Made by a program: the position numbers and the translations under genes
Shown here: one piece after another, positions 11,086 through 23,899 of the stretch
Numbering within the stretch: the stretch's first letter is position 1
Layout of the letters: each line of letters opens with the position of its first letter
Notes under the pieces: model-generated
Told to the model about the DNA's origin: nothing
Seen by the model: the letters and a program-made list of their open reading frames with translations, nothing else
The model's database searches: none
Assembly (NCBI RefSeq): GCF_019649055.1
Contig: NW_026570224.1
Location: forward strand, 2,480,001 to 2,544,000
From: Paramacrobiotus metropolitanus
Lineage: Eukaryota; Tardigrada; Eutardigrada; Parachela; Macrobiotidae
DNA length: 64,000 nucleotides
Direction of reading: 5' to 3'

Positions 11086-14000
11086 ATGTCGCAGAATCCA
11101 GGCGATCCGTTTCGCCAGCGTGGTCCATTTCGACCACGCGTCCAGAGCAATCTCGCATCGTTTCCCTCCAGCAATATCAGTATTCCCACGGGCGCGCGTC
11201 CCCCGTACCGTCCGCCGCCCGGATCAGCGCGCGGACCCGGTCCAGGGTATGGACCGCAGGTGGGACTGTCAGGTCCCCGCATCCTTCAGGGGGATTCCAG
11301 CAGTTTCAGCGCGGCCCACGCCGTCCATTCGGCGGAATTAATATGGGCATGCGGATGCCACCACGTGGTCCTGGTTTTGACGGCGGAATGGGTCATGAGG
11401 GTGCGGGGCAGCATCCGAATGGAGGAGCTGGTGCGAGATTCCCACCGACACGTCCCTATCAACGAGGCGGTCCCATACAGAATCTCGCTCCTGTCGGACC
11501 CACACGGGGACGGGGGAAACGCACGCCGCAGTCTCGACCGGTCGATGAAGAAGATATTCTAACCGTCCGACCATTGTAAGCATGGGGAAAATCGTATGTT
11601 GACGGTGCATTTAAATATAATTTAATGAACGAATATTTTGTGCTTCATTTTCGACATTTATCTTTTATGATTTGTATTTTATCAATAGTTTATCAGATAA
11701 ATAAATTATAAATGTAAGGAAAACGCCGGCGTAGTACGATTATTGAGCTTCTCTTCTCCGCATCGACGTTTTTAAAACCATGTTCATTGTTTTTTCAATT
11801 TTGTTCAGAGGCGCTGGACAAGAAGTTGGTCGTTCGTGTATCTTATTGGAATTCAAAGGCAAGCGAATATTACTGGACATGGGAATACATCCAGCTTTTC
11901 ATGGACATGCTTCGCTGCCTTATTTGGATCATATCAATGTGGAAGATATCGAGCTGCTCCTTATTACTCAGTACGTGCAGAATTGTGACTAATTTTCGGG
12001 TTTGCAGCTTCGCCCAATGCATATTCGCTATTGTGTCCAGTGCCGCTGTGCATGCCTGGTGGCGTATCGTAAGATTGAATTTTTTCCAGTTTTCACTTGG
12101 ATCACTGCGGAGCGCTGCCTTATTTTCTTATGAAAACGAAATTCAAAGGACGAACGTTCATGACGCATGCCACAAAAGCTATCTATCGACTGACTTTAAC
12201 CGATGGACTGCGAGTCAGTCAGGGACAAGAACAGCTCTTCACGGAGGCCGATCTCGATAAAAGTATGGACAAAATCGAAACCGTGGATTTTCATGAGGTA
12301 AAATCAATAGTTGTGCAGAAATATAAGTTAGCTTCGGCTATTATTGGATTTAATTAATTACAGGAAAAAGAAATTAACGGAATTCGATTTTGGTGTTACA
12401 CTGCTGGTCATGTTCTGGGCGCTGCTATGTTTATGATTGAAATTGCCGGCGTCAGGGTAAGAGGATCTTTCGGTATTACGAATGCGAAAAGCAGAGGATA
12501 ATATTGACCAATGTTTTACCTATATAGGTGCTGTATACCGGAGACTTTTCACAAGAGGAAGATCGGCATCTTTGCGCGGCGGAAATTCCCACGATGAGGG
12601 CTGATGTGTGTATTATGGTAAGTAGGGGCTTTTTCGAGTTCTATACTCGTTGGCAGTTGCTAAAATCGGGAAATATGGAAATTTAACAATTTAGCTTACA
12701 TAGTTTATTTCTCATACTTTGACTATTTTCCTTAATCAAACTAAGAAAATATTCAGGAATCTACGTACGGAATCCATGTGCACGAGGATAGAGAAACTCG
12801 AGAACATAGATTTCTTAGTCAAGTGCGGACCATCCTTATGCGTGGCGGGAAATGTCTTATACCTTCTTTCGCACTTGGACGAGCCCAGGAAATCCAGCTC
12901 ATTCTCGGTACGTACAAACGTTTGCGGCACTTCTGTAAATATCTGATTTACATGCACGATTATTAAATTCTGGAAGCAGCTGGCTGTTGGAGTACAATGA
13001 TTCGTTTTGCATTTTAACCAGATGAATACTGGGATTTACATCCAGAAATGCAGGATTACCCTATATATTATGCGTCCGCTTTGGCGAAGAAGTGTATGAC
13101 TGTTTACCAAACATATACGGGTGCAATGAACGACCGTATCAAGAAGAAGCTTTCTGTGCACAATCCATTTAATTTTAAATTCATCCAGCCTGTCAGGGTA
13201 TGGCAATGAAGATGAGGTTAGTGGTTGTTACTGTGTACCATGATTTTTGTTTGTAGGGTCGCGAAGATTTTGATGACAAGGAACCTTGTGTGGTGATTGC
13301 AAGTCCCGGTATGATGCAAAGTGGACTGTCGAGAGAACTGTTCGAATTGTGGTGCGGTGATTCCAAAAATGGTTGTATTATTGCTGGCTACGTTGTCGAG
13401 GGCACTTTAGGCAAAGTAAGAACATCTCGTAAATTGTTTAAAAAATGGAATATAAGCTATAAAGCGTAAATATAACGATGGAGCGTAACGAATTTTTTAT
13501 TTTTTTATTTTACTTTTGGTTTTGCTGTTTTCAGCAAATTTTGAGCGAGCCAAAAGAAATCAAAACATTGGCCGGACAGACGATTCCGATGCGCATGTCA
13601 GTGAACTATGTATCGTTTTCGGCACATACCGACTTTCAGCAAACCAAGGCATTTGTGGAAGCATTGAAGCCTCCTCATATTGTAAGTTGGCTAAGTAAAT
13701 CGTCAGTTTCGCCAACCTCACAGTCTTACGTTTGTTAAGATTTGTTTGTTAAGATTTGTTTGTTGCGTTTTTTGAGTACGTCAAATTCGGTTTTCATGAT
13801 GTGTTATGCTCGTAGATTCTTGTTCACGGTGAGCAAGCTGAAATGAACCGTTTGAAAATGGGATTGACACGAGACTTCGAGAACACGGACTATAAGTTTC
13901 AGCTGCATACTCCAGCTAATACGCGCAGTGTTCAGTTGAATTTTAAAGGAGAGAAAACTGTGAAGGTACTGATGGCTATGTTCTTTATGTAAACCAGATA

Positions 14001-15271
14001 ACATTATGAGCGCTTTCCAGGTTGTGGGAGCACTAGCTGAAAAGCGTCCGCGTGATGGTGATGAATTTTCCGGTATACTGTTGAAGAAGTCCTTCACTTA
14101 TACGTTGGCGGATGCCAAAGACATACCAAGTTAGTACTGTATCTGTACAAGTTAATATCTGCTTCGCTCGGTAATTATCGTATATTACACTTTGCTTGCG
14201 ATTTGCTTTAATAATTCATGCTTTAATTTAGTCACTGTAGTGCCTAGGTATATTTAATTTATTCTAGATGTTACTGATCTTCCTCGCACTGAAATGACAC
14301 ACCGAGTGTGCATACACTATGAAGGGGGATTGGGCAATGTGATAAACTTGATGCAGGAAATCTGTTCTGATGTCAGCGTGATATCTCAAACGGAAGTGGC
14401 TTTCTTTAACTGCTTAAGGATTAAGAAGCAAGAGAGGACGTTAGTTGTAGAGGTACAGTACTGTACCTCATTATTTCCACTTCTAATTCTGATCACGAAT
14501 GCTTTTCCACGAATACGGTCAAAGTTAAACGTATATTGCGCACGGATATGATTCTCGTTTGGGAGAGTTTTTTATACTCGGATCGGTGCTAATTTCCAGT
14601 CAAACTTTGAAATATATAATTTTTTTTATATTCAGTGGGATGCCAGCACGGTTGCTGACATGTTAGCGGATGCTCTCTTGGGCATGCTTGTGCACTTGCA
14701 GGAGGAGAGCCCATGCGATCCGTTACGTAAGTTTGTTTTAGACGCACAATATCCGGAATTTTAAATTAAGTTATGGGTCCAGTTATATATTCAAACTTTG
14801 GTCCTTATTTTAGCCCCTCCTAGCTGGGATGATCAACAAGAACGGCTGCGTTTCTATGACGGGGTCAAGCGTTTACTAACGGATGTTTACGGTGCGGAAT
14901 GTCTCACGCCAAATGACAGTGCCAGGACAATTCATCTGGACGTTAAAGGCAAAACAGCTGAGATCTTAACGGATGAATGCGTAAGCAGGTCTATTGTAAT
15001 GGTGGATCACTCGCTTTTCTTTCAAAAAGAACACTATGCTAAAATCGCATTTTTAAAAAGAGTACTGGTAATAAAATTGAAACCACTAGGCTTTAACAAA
15101 ATTATGTTCAAGAAACTGTGTTATTTATTTACGCTTCGGATTGTTTTACAGAAAGCTGTCACCACCGATCTGGGATTCAAATCCAGTCTGTATACGTATC
15201 TTGCTCGACTTTACCGTTCCATGTTCCCTGTTGATTTTTGGTGCCACACTGATGCTGGTTTGGCTATTTGA
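11086..15271 (+). CDS. CPSF3: CPSF73, mRNA 3'-end processing endonuclease
   Basis: Zinc-dependent metallo-beta-lactamase/beta-CASP nuclease of the nuclear cleavage and polyadenylation complex; it cuts pre-mRNA before poly(A) addition and processes histone mRNA. Exons: 11086-11575, 11809-11970, 12090-12297, 12364-12456, 12528-12617, 12757-12907, 13022-13197, 13257-13415, 13535-13681, 13816-13965, 14021-14129, 14268-14452, 14636-14726, 14814-14980 and 15152-15271. Family blocks: [12 protein letters not shown], the [11 protein letters not shown] zinc motif across the 11971-12089 intron, [53 protein letters not shown] and [14 protein letters not shown]73 fits better than INTS11 because of LSEPKEI and the C-terminal domain ending RLYRSMFPV. 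Unusual: a Pro/Gly/Arg-rich N-terminal extension of about 160 residues where animals usually have about 15. Its frame breaks at a G-run near 11289-11293. With one base added the protein is 832 residues. ATG 11343 would be an alternative start. Confidence 0.93.
14450..14469. repeat. Perfect 20-bp palindrome over a CPSF3 splice donor
   Basis: The self-complementary sequence GAGGTACAGTACTGTACCTC covers the last codon of CPSF3 exon 12 and the 5' splice site (GAG|GTACAG). In RNA it can form an 8-bp stem with a 4-base loop that includes the donor. Functional effect unknown. Confidence 0.85.
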
Positions 15272-15760
15272 AAGATGTTCTGCTTATTTCCGATTGGAAT
15301 TTGTATTTGAATTGTCTGTACAGTTTAAATTGTAACTGTTGGTATTCCTCAGAAATTTTTTTGTTACAGATTTTATGTACAACCGAAGTTGATTTTTTTG
15401 TTTTCTGCCATGTTGCTGATACGCTTTTTTTCACAGAAGCTCCGTCATTGGTATTAAATAATACAGTGAGATTTCCTTGCTTACAGTAGTATTCGTATGC
15501 ATTAATCTATTTGATGACATTTTTGCTTGCCGTTTTTGACATTTTACCTGCAATCAGGATTACATCATTCAAAAGATGCCATTAGAACTGCATTGGCGGT
15601 AACATGAGACCGTGGTCAATAAGGATATGGTCAGCCATTCAGTCATCTGTGAAGAGTCAACCTGTCAGCTTCACCTGCGGTATCCCATCTTGTATGCCCG
15701 GCTGGCGACTCGATAGAGTATGTTTATTCCTCCATTTGGATTTGTTGAGCGCCTGATTAA

Positions 15761-15766
15761 AATAAA
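15761..15766 (+). promoter_or_regulatory. Candidate poly(A) signal of CPSF3
   Basis: AATAAA 490 bases past the CPSF3 stop and 138 bases before the Pax start codon. It is the only canonical hexamer I noticed in this short gap. Confidence 0.35.
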
Positions 15767-15903
15767 CAGGTTAATGTGTTCGTGTAATCGAGTCCAAGCA
15801 GCAACGCACTGGATTGCGTATAAACGCCATGTCCGGATTGAAACTGTGTGGGCGCATTTTATTCATTTGGTGCGTTAGAAATTTTCGTCAGATCTAGTGA
15901 ATC

Positions 15904-16957
15904 ATGGAAAGCCGGAAGAATCCGGAAACGTCCATGAATCAGTTAGGCGGATTGTATCTGAACGGAAAACCGCTACCGGTGGAAATACGACAGCAGATTC
16001 TGTTCTTGTCGGTTTGTGGACTGCGCCCTTGCGACATCTCGAGACAGTTACTGGTATCCCACGGCTGCGTCAGCAAAATTTTGACCAAGTAAGGTTTATT
16101 AAAATTTATACAGCTGATTTTGATACCATTTCACTCGTGTGATACCTGTAGTCCCTATTTCTCAATGTCAGCCTTACTAATTTTTTAAAATTTCATTAGG
16201 TTTAATGGCTGTGTCAACCAATGAAATTGCTAATTTAAAGTGCTTGATTATGAGTTATAGCCTTGGAGTATTTTGTGTGCCGATTGCGCAATTCAGTAAT
16301 TATGTTAAACATTTATATATTGAAAGTTTGCACTTTTTGCCCTAAATTTAAGCACTATGAAGGATCGGTAAATAGATAGTGCTTGTACTTGTGAGTTCTA
16401 TTGTAAATGGTGGAAACATTCGGCGTTGTTGTACGAGTACGTATTGAGAATTTTGAAAGGTCGTTAAGTTGGAAATGTTAAATTTCGGCATTATGCACCT
16501 ATCTTGGGTGTTGCGTAATGGTTTTAATTACCTCAAGAACCGATTTTCCTCAACAGATAATGTTGGAATGACTTTAAATGGTGTCTTTAATAGGTATCTT
16601 GAAACTGGTACAATCCTACCAGGTTGTATTGGTGGATCGAAGCCGAGAGTGACCACCCCGTACATTGTGTCCAAAATCGTCGACTACAAGCGAAAACATC
16701 AAACGCTTTTTGCATGGGAGATTCGTGAGAAGTTGTATTACGATGGCATTTGTCCCAAAGATTCCCTGCCTAGTGTCAGCTCCATTAACAGAATTTTGCG
16801 AAAAGCGCAGAAAAAAATGAAGTCAAGCGGTGTTGGGGAAGGCGAGAAGGTAGTCGAATCCGTAGTGTGCGGAAAACTGGATGCACATAAACAAACAGGC
16901 GTAGGGGAAGGCAGCGCGAAGAGGAAGGGCTTCTTGATTAAAGATCTGCTAGAATAA
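15904..16957 (+). CDS. Paired-domain-only Pax-type transcription factor
   Basis: DNA-binding developmental regulator with a nearly complete paired domain. Exons 15904-16088 and 16594-16957 join in frame through AA|G, giving 182 residues. The PAI half ([33 protein letters not shown]) lies in exon 1. The linker and RED half ([32 protein letters not shown]) lie in exon 2. The protein begins about nine residues before NQLGG. The 55-residue tail carries two GVGEG repeats, a basic KRK and the terminal motif FLIKDLLE, which resembles the eh1/octapeptide Groucho-binding motif. The stop follows at once, and no homeodomain was seen in the next 2.5 kb. This resembles the Pax1/9-Pox meso class, which also lacks a homeodomain, but the orthology group is not settled. 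Start chosen as the first in-frame ATG before the domain. Confidence 0.88.
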
Positions 16958-19489
16958 TCCATCTTTCACTGCGCAAACATTTTGTTTGCCGACAAGTAAT
17001 ATTGTTGATGTGTAATGATGATTTTGTTAATGTGCAGCGACAAGTACTTTATCGCTAGCTGTACATAACAATTGCTGATGAATTTCGTACTAGTGTCTAC
17101 GTATTTGAGTGGTCTACTGTGTTTGGAGAAGAATACTGTTTCGGGATACATTTACTCATTTCGCAAAGGGTTTCCGCAGGATAGCTGACCTTTCAAGTGA
17201 GCAAGGCTCAAGCATTAACCAAGCACAATACGTACTGTGTAGAAATGCGAATATAGCACGGCCTGTTGTGTTGTGCTGCCCAGGTCGCGATATGGTGTTC
17301 AAGATACTTACTTTAACTTCACGTAGAATTCTATCTGCACAGCAGAAATTATAATTAATATTTTTTTTATAAATCATGTCCGATTCACGTACAAATACTT
17401 GTACATAATAAAGATATTTACAATATACTATATTACGTACATTATAGGTTTAAGCCTTCAAGTTTTCGTCACGATTCTGGTATTTCATGTAATTCTGTTA
17501 CATCATTCAAAATATGGTTATTTACCAAATAAAAAGAATTCATATCAATCAATGCGAACGGCATCAGCGAAGAAGCAAACACACGTATAATAAGGTCTGT
17601 AAAGATCGCAAGGTTAATAAGTAATAATTTAACTTTCGAATACAGAGTAGATATGGTCATTATATTTTCATCGGTTACCGGTCATGTACACACAATCAGT
17701 TCTGATGAGCAAACACGCCCATTTTGAACTCCTGGCCGAGTCCTGGGCCTGACAATTTGAAGGGTTATTCCATTGTTCCATTGAAATAAATGTGCGCGAG
17801 CCTGTTGGAACTATCCTGCGGTATTTACAACCTTTTTTTGTGATTTTGTAGATTTTGCAGTTAACGTGCTCTAGTGCAGTACTTGCTAACAATTGCTGCA
17901 GGAAGTATAATTATTTTAAAAACTTAAGCATGAATTCAGACAGTTGCAACAAATTAATTTGTCGTTATTACCCGAAAATAAACAATTAAAGAGGTTACAG
18001 TTTACCACCGGTTTCAAATTGCTTTGTGTTTAATAATTTGCACCGCAGTCGGTCTAAGATGAATTAATGTGCCGCATGATATCCACTACGTTTTTTTCAC
18101 ATGATTGACGTGTGCATCTGCCAGAACATCGATCCGCATCTCCAAACCGAACCATTCGACTCACTCTGTGCCGCCGTTTGCCGACTGTTTATTATTATTG
18201 CCATTTGCCATCTCATCGCAATGCATGTACATACTACATATGCACTTTGTACAGTACGGCAATCCATGTGTTGGTTTCCACTTTGCGGTCGCTACGGAGT
18301 TTGTTTACGATCATTCTTGTGCCCATCAGCAGATGTGAAGTTTTTTGAAAAGTTTCTCATGTTGTCATTAGTTATTCGTCCGCCACACTGGGAAAGCAGG
18401 CCATTTCGGTAAGGTTTCTTCTCGACACATCTCCATATTTTGCGTTGTCTACCTTCAGGATTTGGTACGAGTACTCGTGTCTTTAAAGTGACATACTGTC
18501 ACATGCATAATCGGTATATAGGGCTGTAGTGCAGTTATTATGGCCACGTCCCCTTGTTGTTGTCCTGGTTTATCCCTTTTTCGAATGTACGTGTAGGCGT
18601 ACGAAAGTTTGTAAGGTTTATGGTGTGGCTGTCTCGGGTGTTGAGTGACTAATGACAACAAGAGGGCAGATGCGTAAGTGAGCGTGAAGAAGCGTCAAAA
18701 GTCCCTCGAGGCATCCTGCTTCAGCGCTGCGCAGAAATTCAAGTTTTAGCGGCTAGGTTTTTTTTATTGCGCATGCTGGCGTATAGGCGCTGCTGCGAAA
18801 GATTTGGGGGAAATTGTCCGGTAATTTTGTTTACACGCATTAACGATGCCGTTCCAAGTGTAGACGCGTCGCCGTGGATTATCACGCGGATCTTGTAGTT
18901 TTGCTGTAGTCAGTGTGTAGTAGTGTCATACGATTCGAAAGCATCTACCGTCGATTATAGTCTCGCCATTAGGGCGCAATCGTTCTGTTCTGGAATGGAA
19001 TAATCCCGCATGCAGTGTGTGTAAATCTAATTTTTCACTTGATTTACCAGTGTATGGAGGCTGTGAACGAATTGCTGTAAACCTGACAAGACACCGAAAA
19101 CGACATCACAGATGCCAGTGCGCACAGATCTTTTCCCGCTGTAATCTGCGCTGGTTTAATACGGTACAGTGAAGCTTATTTGCATGTGGCATCCTTTGTA
19201 GAGATCAGCTTCTCCCGGGAGTCCGCATTTATCCTGTTCTGTGACAAAATGAGCCAGGCATCGATTTTTCTCCATCCGCACTCCTTAATTTAGTGTGCGC
19301 CGCACCTGAAGAGCATATTACACACATTCCACTGTTGTGTATTCCCGTCGCAGCCCAACATTTTGTTGGCTGCGTATGCCTTTATTAATGTCTCTGCATC
19401 GATAATTTTGACACTATTACCATTCAGCTGGTTGCGGTGAACAAACAGCGCATCGGCCAGAGCGGCAGAATATAATAATAGCAGAAAAG
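16958..19489. other. Gene-free stretch between Pax and ceramide synthase
   Basis: About 2.5 kb without a recognisable coding exon on either strand. I looked for a homeodomain (WFQNRR-like) that could belong to the Pax gene and found none. The last 600-800 bases probably hold the ceramide synthase promoter and 5' UTR. Confidence 0.5.
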
Positions 19490-22400
19490 ATGGAATTTTG
19501 GAAGCGATTTTCGGGTTTTGTGTGGAATGAGACGTTCTGGCTGCCGCCTAACGTCACATGGATCGATATGAAAACGATGCCGGATAAACAGTATCCGGAA
19601 TTTTATGCCTTGTTTTATCCCATACCATTGGCTCTTGTCATCTTTTTTGTCAGGCTCTTAGTGGAGAAGTAAGTGCTCTAATCCTCCTCGGCATCATTGT
19701 GGAATAACGAAATATATATATCACTTTCCATATGAGTGCCGCTTTTTTTGTCGGACATGTTTTTACGTATGAACGTCTGGCGATTTCTCCGCATTACTTA
19801 GAATTGTCTGCACTTTCAAAGCCACCTTGGCGTAATTTACACACCCACTATCTATAATTTTTGTAATGGTTTCTTGGTTCGGAGAAAGTTAACACTTTTA
19901 TTGTAACATCTTTACTTTCATAAATATATATCCTCACCTAAAATTTTGTAATGTTGTTTAAAATAATATTAGGGTGATGACTATGGCTATGTAGTGTGCA
20001 AAGCGCCGTGAGAATAAGTAATGTTGCATTGAGTTTAACGCCCATTTCAGGGCGTTTGGTTAAATCGGCGGTATTTTAACTTCTGGTGTCTATCGTGTGT
20101 CGGTTAACTTCATTAGTCCTTGCAATCCATAATTTAACAAGTTCAGTGTACGCCAATAGTTGCAAATCACCGATTAGCTGATATCATGACTATTTGTTAT
20201 TATGACAGAACTTGCTTTATCAGTATGAACCTTATCGGTATCCTGAAAAGATAACTATGTGCTCTGGCACCTGCAGCGCGTTTGTTTGTTTTAGAATCAT
20301 CTTTGAGCCTGTGGGAAACTGGTTGCGCATTCCGGGTCGGCGCCGGAAACCAATGCCCAAGCATGCAGCTCTGGAAGCAGCTTTTAACGAATCAAAAAAT
20401 CTACTACATCATGACATCATGGTAAGTTGGGTATTAAGGCTTCTCAGCGAAGAAATGCATTGGTATTGTGGAGAAATTAAATGGTCCCGTTTCCCGGCAT
20501 TTGTTGATATGCTTGTGAGTTGTCGTCTTACCCGTCTGTACCGAGCAGAGAAGTATGAGTGTGAGTTGTCGTCTTACCCGTCTGTACCGAGCAGAGAAGA
20601 AGTACAGAGAAGAAGAAGTATTGTTACTAGTAATACAACACATCACATACATTAGGCACATTTGCAAAACGTTTCCTTTGATCAGTGAATATACATGCCG
20701 TAGAATTTTCGCACGAGGGTCAGGAATTAAAGTATCAAGCATGATTTAGGAAGCTTGACGCAAAAAGCTATGGCTTTGATGTTGGATTTCATTTACAAAA
20801 GCAGCATGGTTCAGCACGTCTGGAGACTCTGGACAGTCAGTTGACTGTGCCTCCGGTCGCAAGTGCTGCAAGTCACGCAATAATATTTTGTTTGTCTGAC
20901 TGGCAGAAATGTTAAATTTCACGTGGTTCAGTGCACCGATAACATGTTTAAGCACTGTTAGCTGTTGGGTTGTGTAGTTAATTTTTTGTAACCAACAGCT
21001 TTGTGTTTCACTGTTGAAAACATTGCTTTTTTTCGCTGTATGAATGCTTTTTCCTGTAAAGAATTACTACTTTTTCCATTTTCCATTTTACCAATATTAG
21101 CCGTTTTATGGTGTTTACATTGAAATCCTTTTCTGGTATAAATACTGAACACTTAATAACCTTTTTATGAGGTACTTTTATGTGTTTTGTACATGTTAAT
21201 TTTGTGCTTTGGCGTGGTGAATGACAAAATCTCAGTGAAGCGTATAGATTGCTTATAGTTAGTGCGTCATAAATGCCCAAAAGAGAAAGCGCATTAAGAA
21301 GGGTTGTGTTTTTTCTTGCCGTTCTAGGGGTTGGCTAAAAGATGTGATATGACGGAGCGGCAAGTCGAGCGCTGGTTTCGCCGACGCGAGAACGAAAGCA
21401 AGGTTCAAGTCACTCAGCTTGACAAATTCAAAGAGACTGGGTAAACTACTGACCGGCTTGGAGCCTTTTTTGAATCAAAAATCGTAATTTGGATTTCTTT
21501 CTTTTGTAGATGGCGTTTTAGTTTTTATTTGGGAATATTCACTTACGGCATTTGGGCACTTTGGGATGTGAGTGCTGTAAATTATGAAATGATATTACTC
21601 GTTTACCAGTGTACATGAGCATGATTTTTATTTTATTAATTCTGGGATCTTTGGGGTAAAACTTTTTCAGTTGTGCATATGATGTCATACGAGTATTTAT
21701 TTGAATGTAATAAAGTAGCTCGCTTGTAAATGTTCATAAAGTTATCTTTAAAAATGTTCAGAAAATAATACTCTTCGTATCCCCTTTTCTCACAGGATTA
21801 ATTTTGGAGATCTATATTTCGGACTTTGATATAATTTTGAATTAGTTTGCTATGACATTAAATTACCTGTAAAATATTCTAAAGAATGCAGCGGCACGTT
21901 TTGCACTTTAGCAGATAGTACGTTAACCGTTTATGTGGCATAATTGCTGACCACATTCAAATTTGTATACAGAAGCCTTGGTTCTGGGATAGCAGCTATT
22001 TTTGGATGGGATATCCTTTTCAGGTAACGTGAAAATCCTGAATGTGGATTCTCCTTCAGGTTTGAAGGTGGTCTTTTGTGTTTTAGGAAGTCAATTCCGA
22101 TATCTGGTGGTATTATATGGTGGAACTGGGATTTTATTGGTCATTGTTGATCTCACAGTTTTTCGATGTCAAACGAAAGGTTTGAAGGCATTGATAGCAA
22201 TGGTAATTATGAAATGAATGAAACCCGTACTTCTAGGACTTTTGGGAAATGTTCTTCCATCATATTATTACGATTTCCTTGATGTGTTTCTCCTGGACGG
22301 ACAATACAATCAGGGTCGGCACGATGGTGCTGGTAATCCATGATGCAGTGGATTTTTGGCTTGAAGTAAGCAGAAATTAATCATTTTCATAAATCGGTTT

Positions 22401-23899
22401 GTGGTCAGCATCATTTGAAATAAAGCACGATCGGTTCAGAACTACTGCTGAAATTAAAACGTTTTATGTCACTTGTTGTGTTTAGTGTATGGGGCAAAAT
22501 TTGTTACTAACGGGGTACGATAACACCTAAAATCGATATGGAAGTTCTGTTGTATGGCATCCTGATAACATCGGTGCTGCTGGTACCATAATTATATTAT
22601 GAAGTGTCTGCACAGCGTGGCTAACAATTTAATCGTTCTTCTCTATGTTTTCTTTGCTGGGGTTTTCGGGCAGGTATTTTATGGATTTGTTGGCTTCCTG
22701 TCGTGCTTCAGAATAATGCTGCAGATAGTCTTATAATTGGCGATTGAAACGATGATAGTGTACGTTTTCAAATATTCCGTAGTTTCCTGTCACAGTGGCG
22801 TCCTTTATTATTATTCAGCTTTGTGAAGTGGTCGATATTTAATATTTGCAAGGTGCTCTATCATTACGCCTCGTCCTTTTACCGTAAATAATGATTATTG
22901 ATTTGGCTCGATACCGCGCACGTTGGTTGTGTTGTATCTGTCGTGCGGTTAAATTAAGTATCTCATGTTACCTACCGTATTAGCTTCGCTTTTTCTTCAA
23001 ACGTTTGTATATTTACACAAGGATAAGGTAGTTGTGACGTTTTCAAATTCATACAATTAAGCTCTTTGATCCAGTCACGGTACATATAAATTGTTTTAAC
23101 TAAAATTTAGCACACGAAATTTCCGGTCAGATACTCTTTAAATTTGTACCAAAATGATAGGAAAAGGGACGTGGCCTATTCTGGCAGACTGCTTACCTAA
23201 AAAATTAAAGGTTGTGTTGTTACTTGTTACTCTGCTAAGCACTTCGTGCTTTCAGGGTGCCAAATTGGCCAAATATGCCCGAAAAGCTAAACTATCATCG
23301 GTTTTGTTCGTGCTTTTTGCACTGGTTTGGGTACTTACAAGACTGTTTGCCTATCCATACCGGTAAGTAAAGACGTTTTGACCTACGATTGTCTCTGGGG
23401 TTTTCACTTGCAGAATGAGGTTTTAAATGATGTTGCAGCGTCTTGCGGTTCACACTACCGTGTCCCATGGGTGAACGATGTTTTCCGGCATTTCATTTGT
23501 ATAATTGCTTGCTATGCAGCCTACAAGTGCTTCACGTGTTCTGGACATTCACCATTATGAGAGTAATATACCGGGCGCTGAATACGGGAAAGGTACGGTA
23601 ACTAATATATTCCAGCAGAAGCTTCTTTTACTTATGTGTTCTCAGTGTCCTGCTTAACTCCCCACTGTTTGTTATGTAATATTTCGCCTCAAGTTTTGCG
23701 CAATTTTTAGACTGAAGACGTTCGAAGTGATACCGAGGATTCGGGAGAGGCCGATAATCACGTGGATGATGGTGTTCAATATGGGCATCGCAAGAGACTT
23801 AGTGATGTCGTGGGCAGTGGCGATAAGGCTGTATTTTTAAACGGAACTGGGAACGGTTTCCATGTGGGTGAGCGGAATGGCGACATTCATGGGAAATAG
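19490..23899 (+). CDS. Ceramide synthase with Hox-like domain
   Basis: ER multi-pass acyltransferase that N-acylates sphingoid bases with acyl-CoA to make (dihydro)ceramide. Exons: 19490-19668, 20295-20421, 21328-21440, 21510-21567, 21973-22023, 22087-22179, 22237-22365, 23256-23362, 23439-23592 and 23711-23899; 399 residues, near the usual length. The N-terminus ([14 protein letters not shown]) is typical of animal enzymes. A Hox-like domain remnant is present ([16 protein letters not shown]). The Lag1p core has the paired histidines ([15 protein letters not shown]) and [19 protein letters not shown]. The last membrane segment reads [19 protein letters not shown]. The acidic C-terminus contains DVRSDTE, matching the DxRSDxE motif of CerS2-6. 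The AG at 23412-23413 would lead quickly to a stop; the AG at 23437-23438 keeps the frame. Acyl-chain specificity cannot be read. Confidence 0.93.
20514..20599 (+). repeat. 46-bp tandem duplication in a ceramide synthase intron
   Basis: A 40-base unit beginning TGTGAGTTGTCGTC occurs at 20514-20553 and again at 20560-20599, identical over that length, in intron 2. It looks like a recent local duplication. Confidence 0.9.

Noticed and set aside
11065-11562. Reading CPSF3 exon 1 entirely in the frame of ATG 11086
   Set aside because: Beyond about 11290 that frame loses the Pro/Gly/Arg character and does not join to [12 protein letters not shown]; the other frame does.
16958-19489. A possible homeodomain or further exon of the Pax gene
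   Set aside because: No frame on the plus strand shows a homeodomain helix 3 (WFQNRR-like) or a splice-compatible continuation, and the stop follows the FLIKDLLE motif directly.
23412-23438. Earlier 3' splice site for ceramide synthase exon 9
   Set aside because: Using the AG at 23413 gives a stop after about three codons. The AG at 23437-23438 keeps the frame into the conserved last membrane segment.
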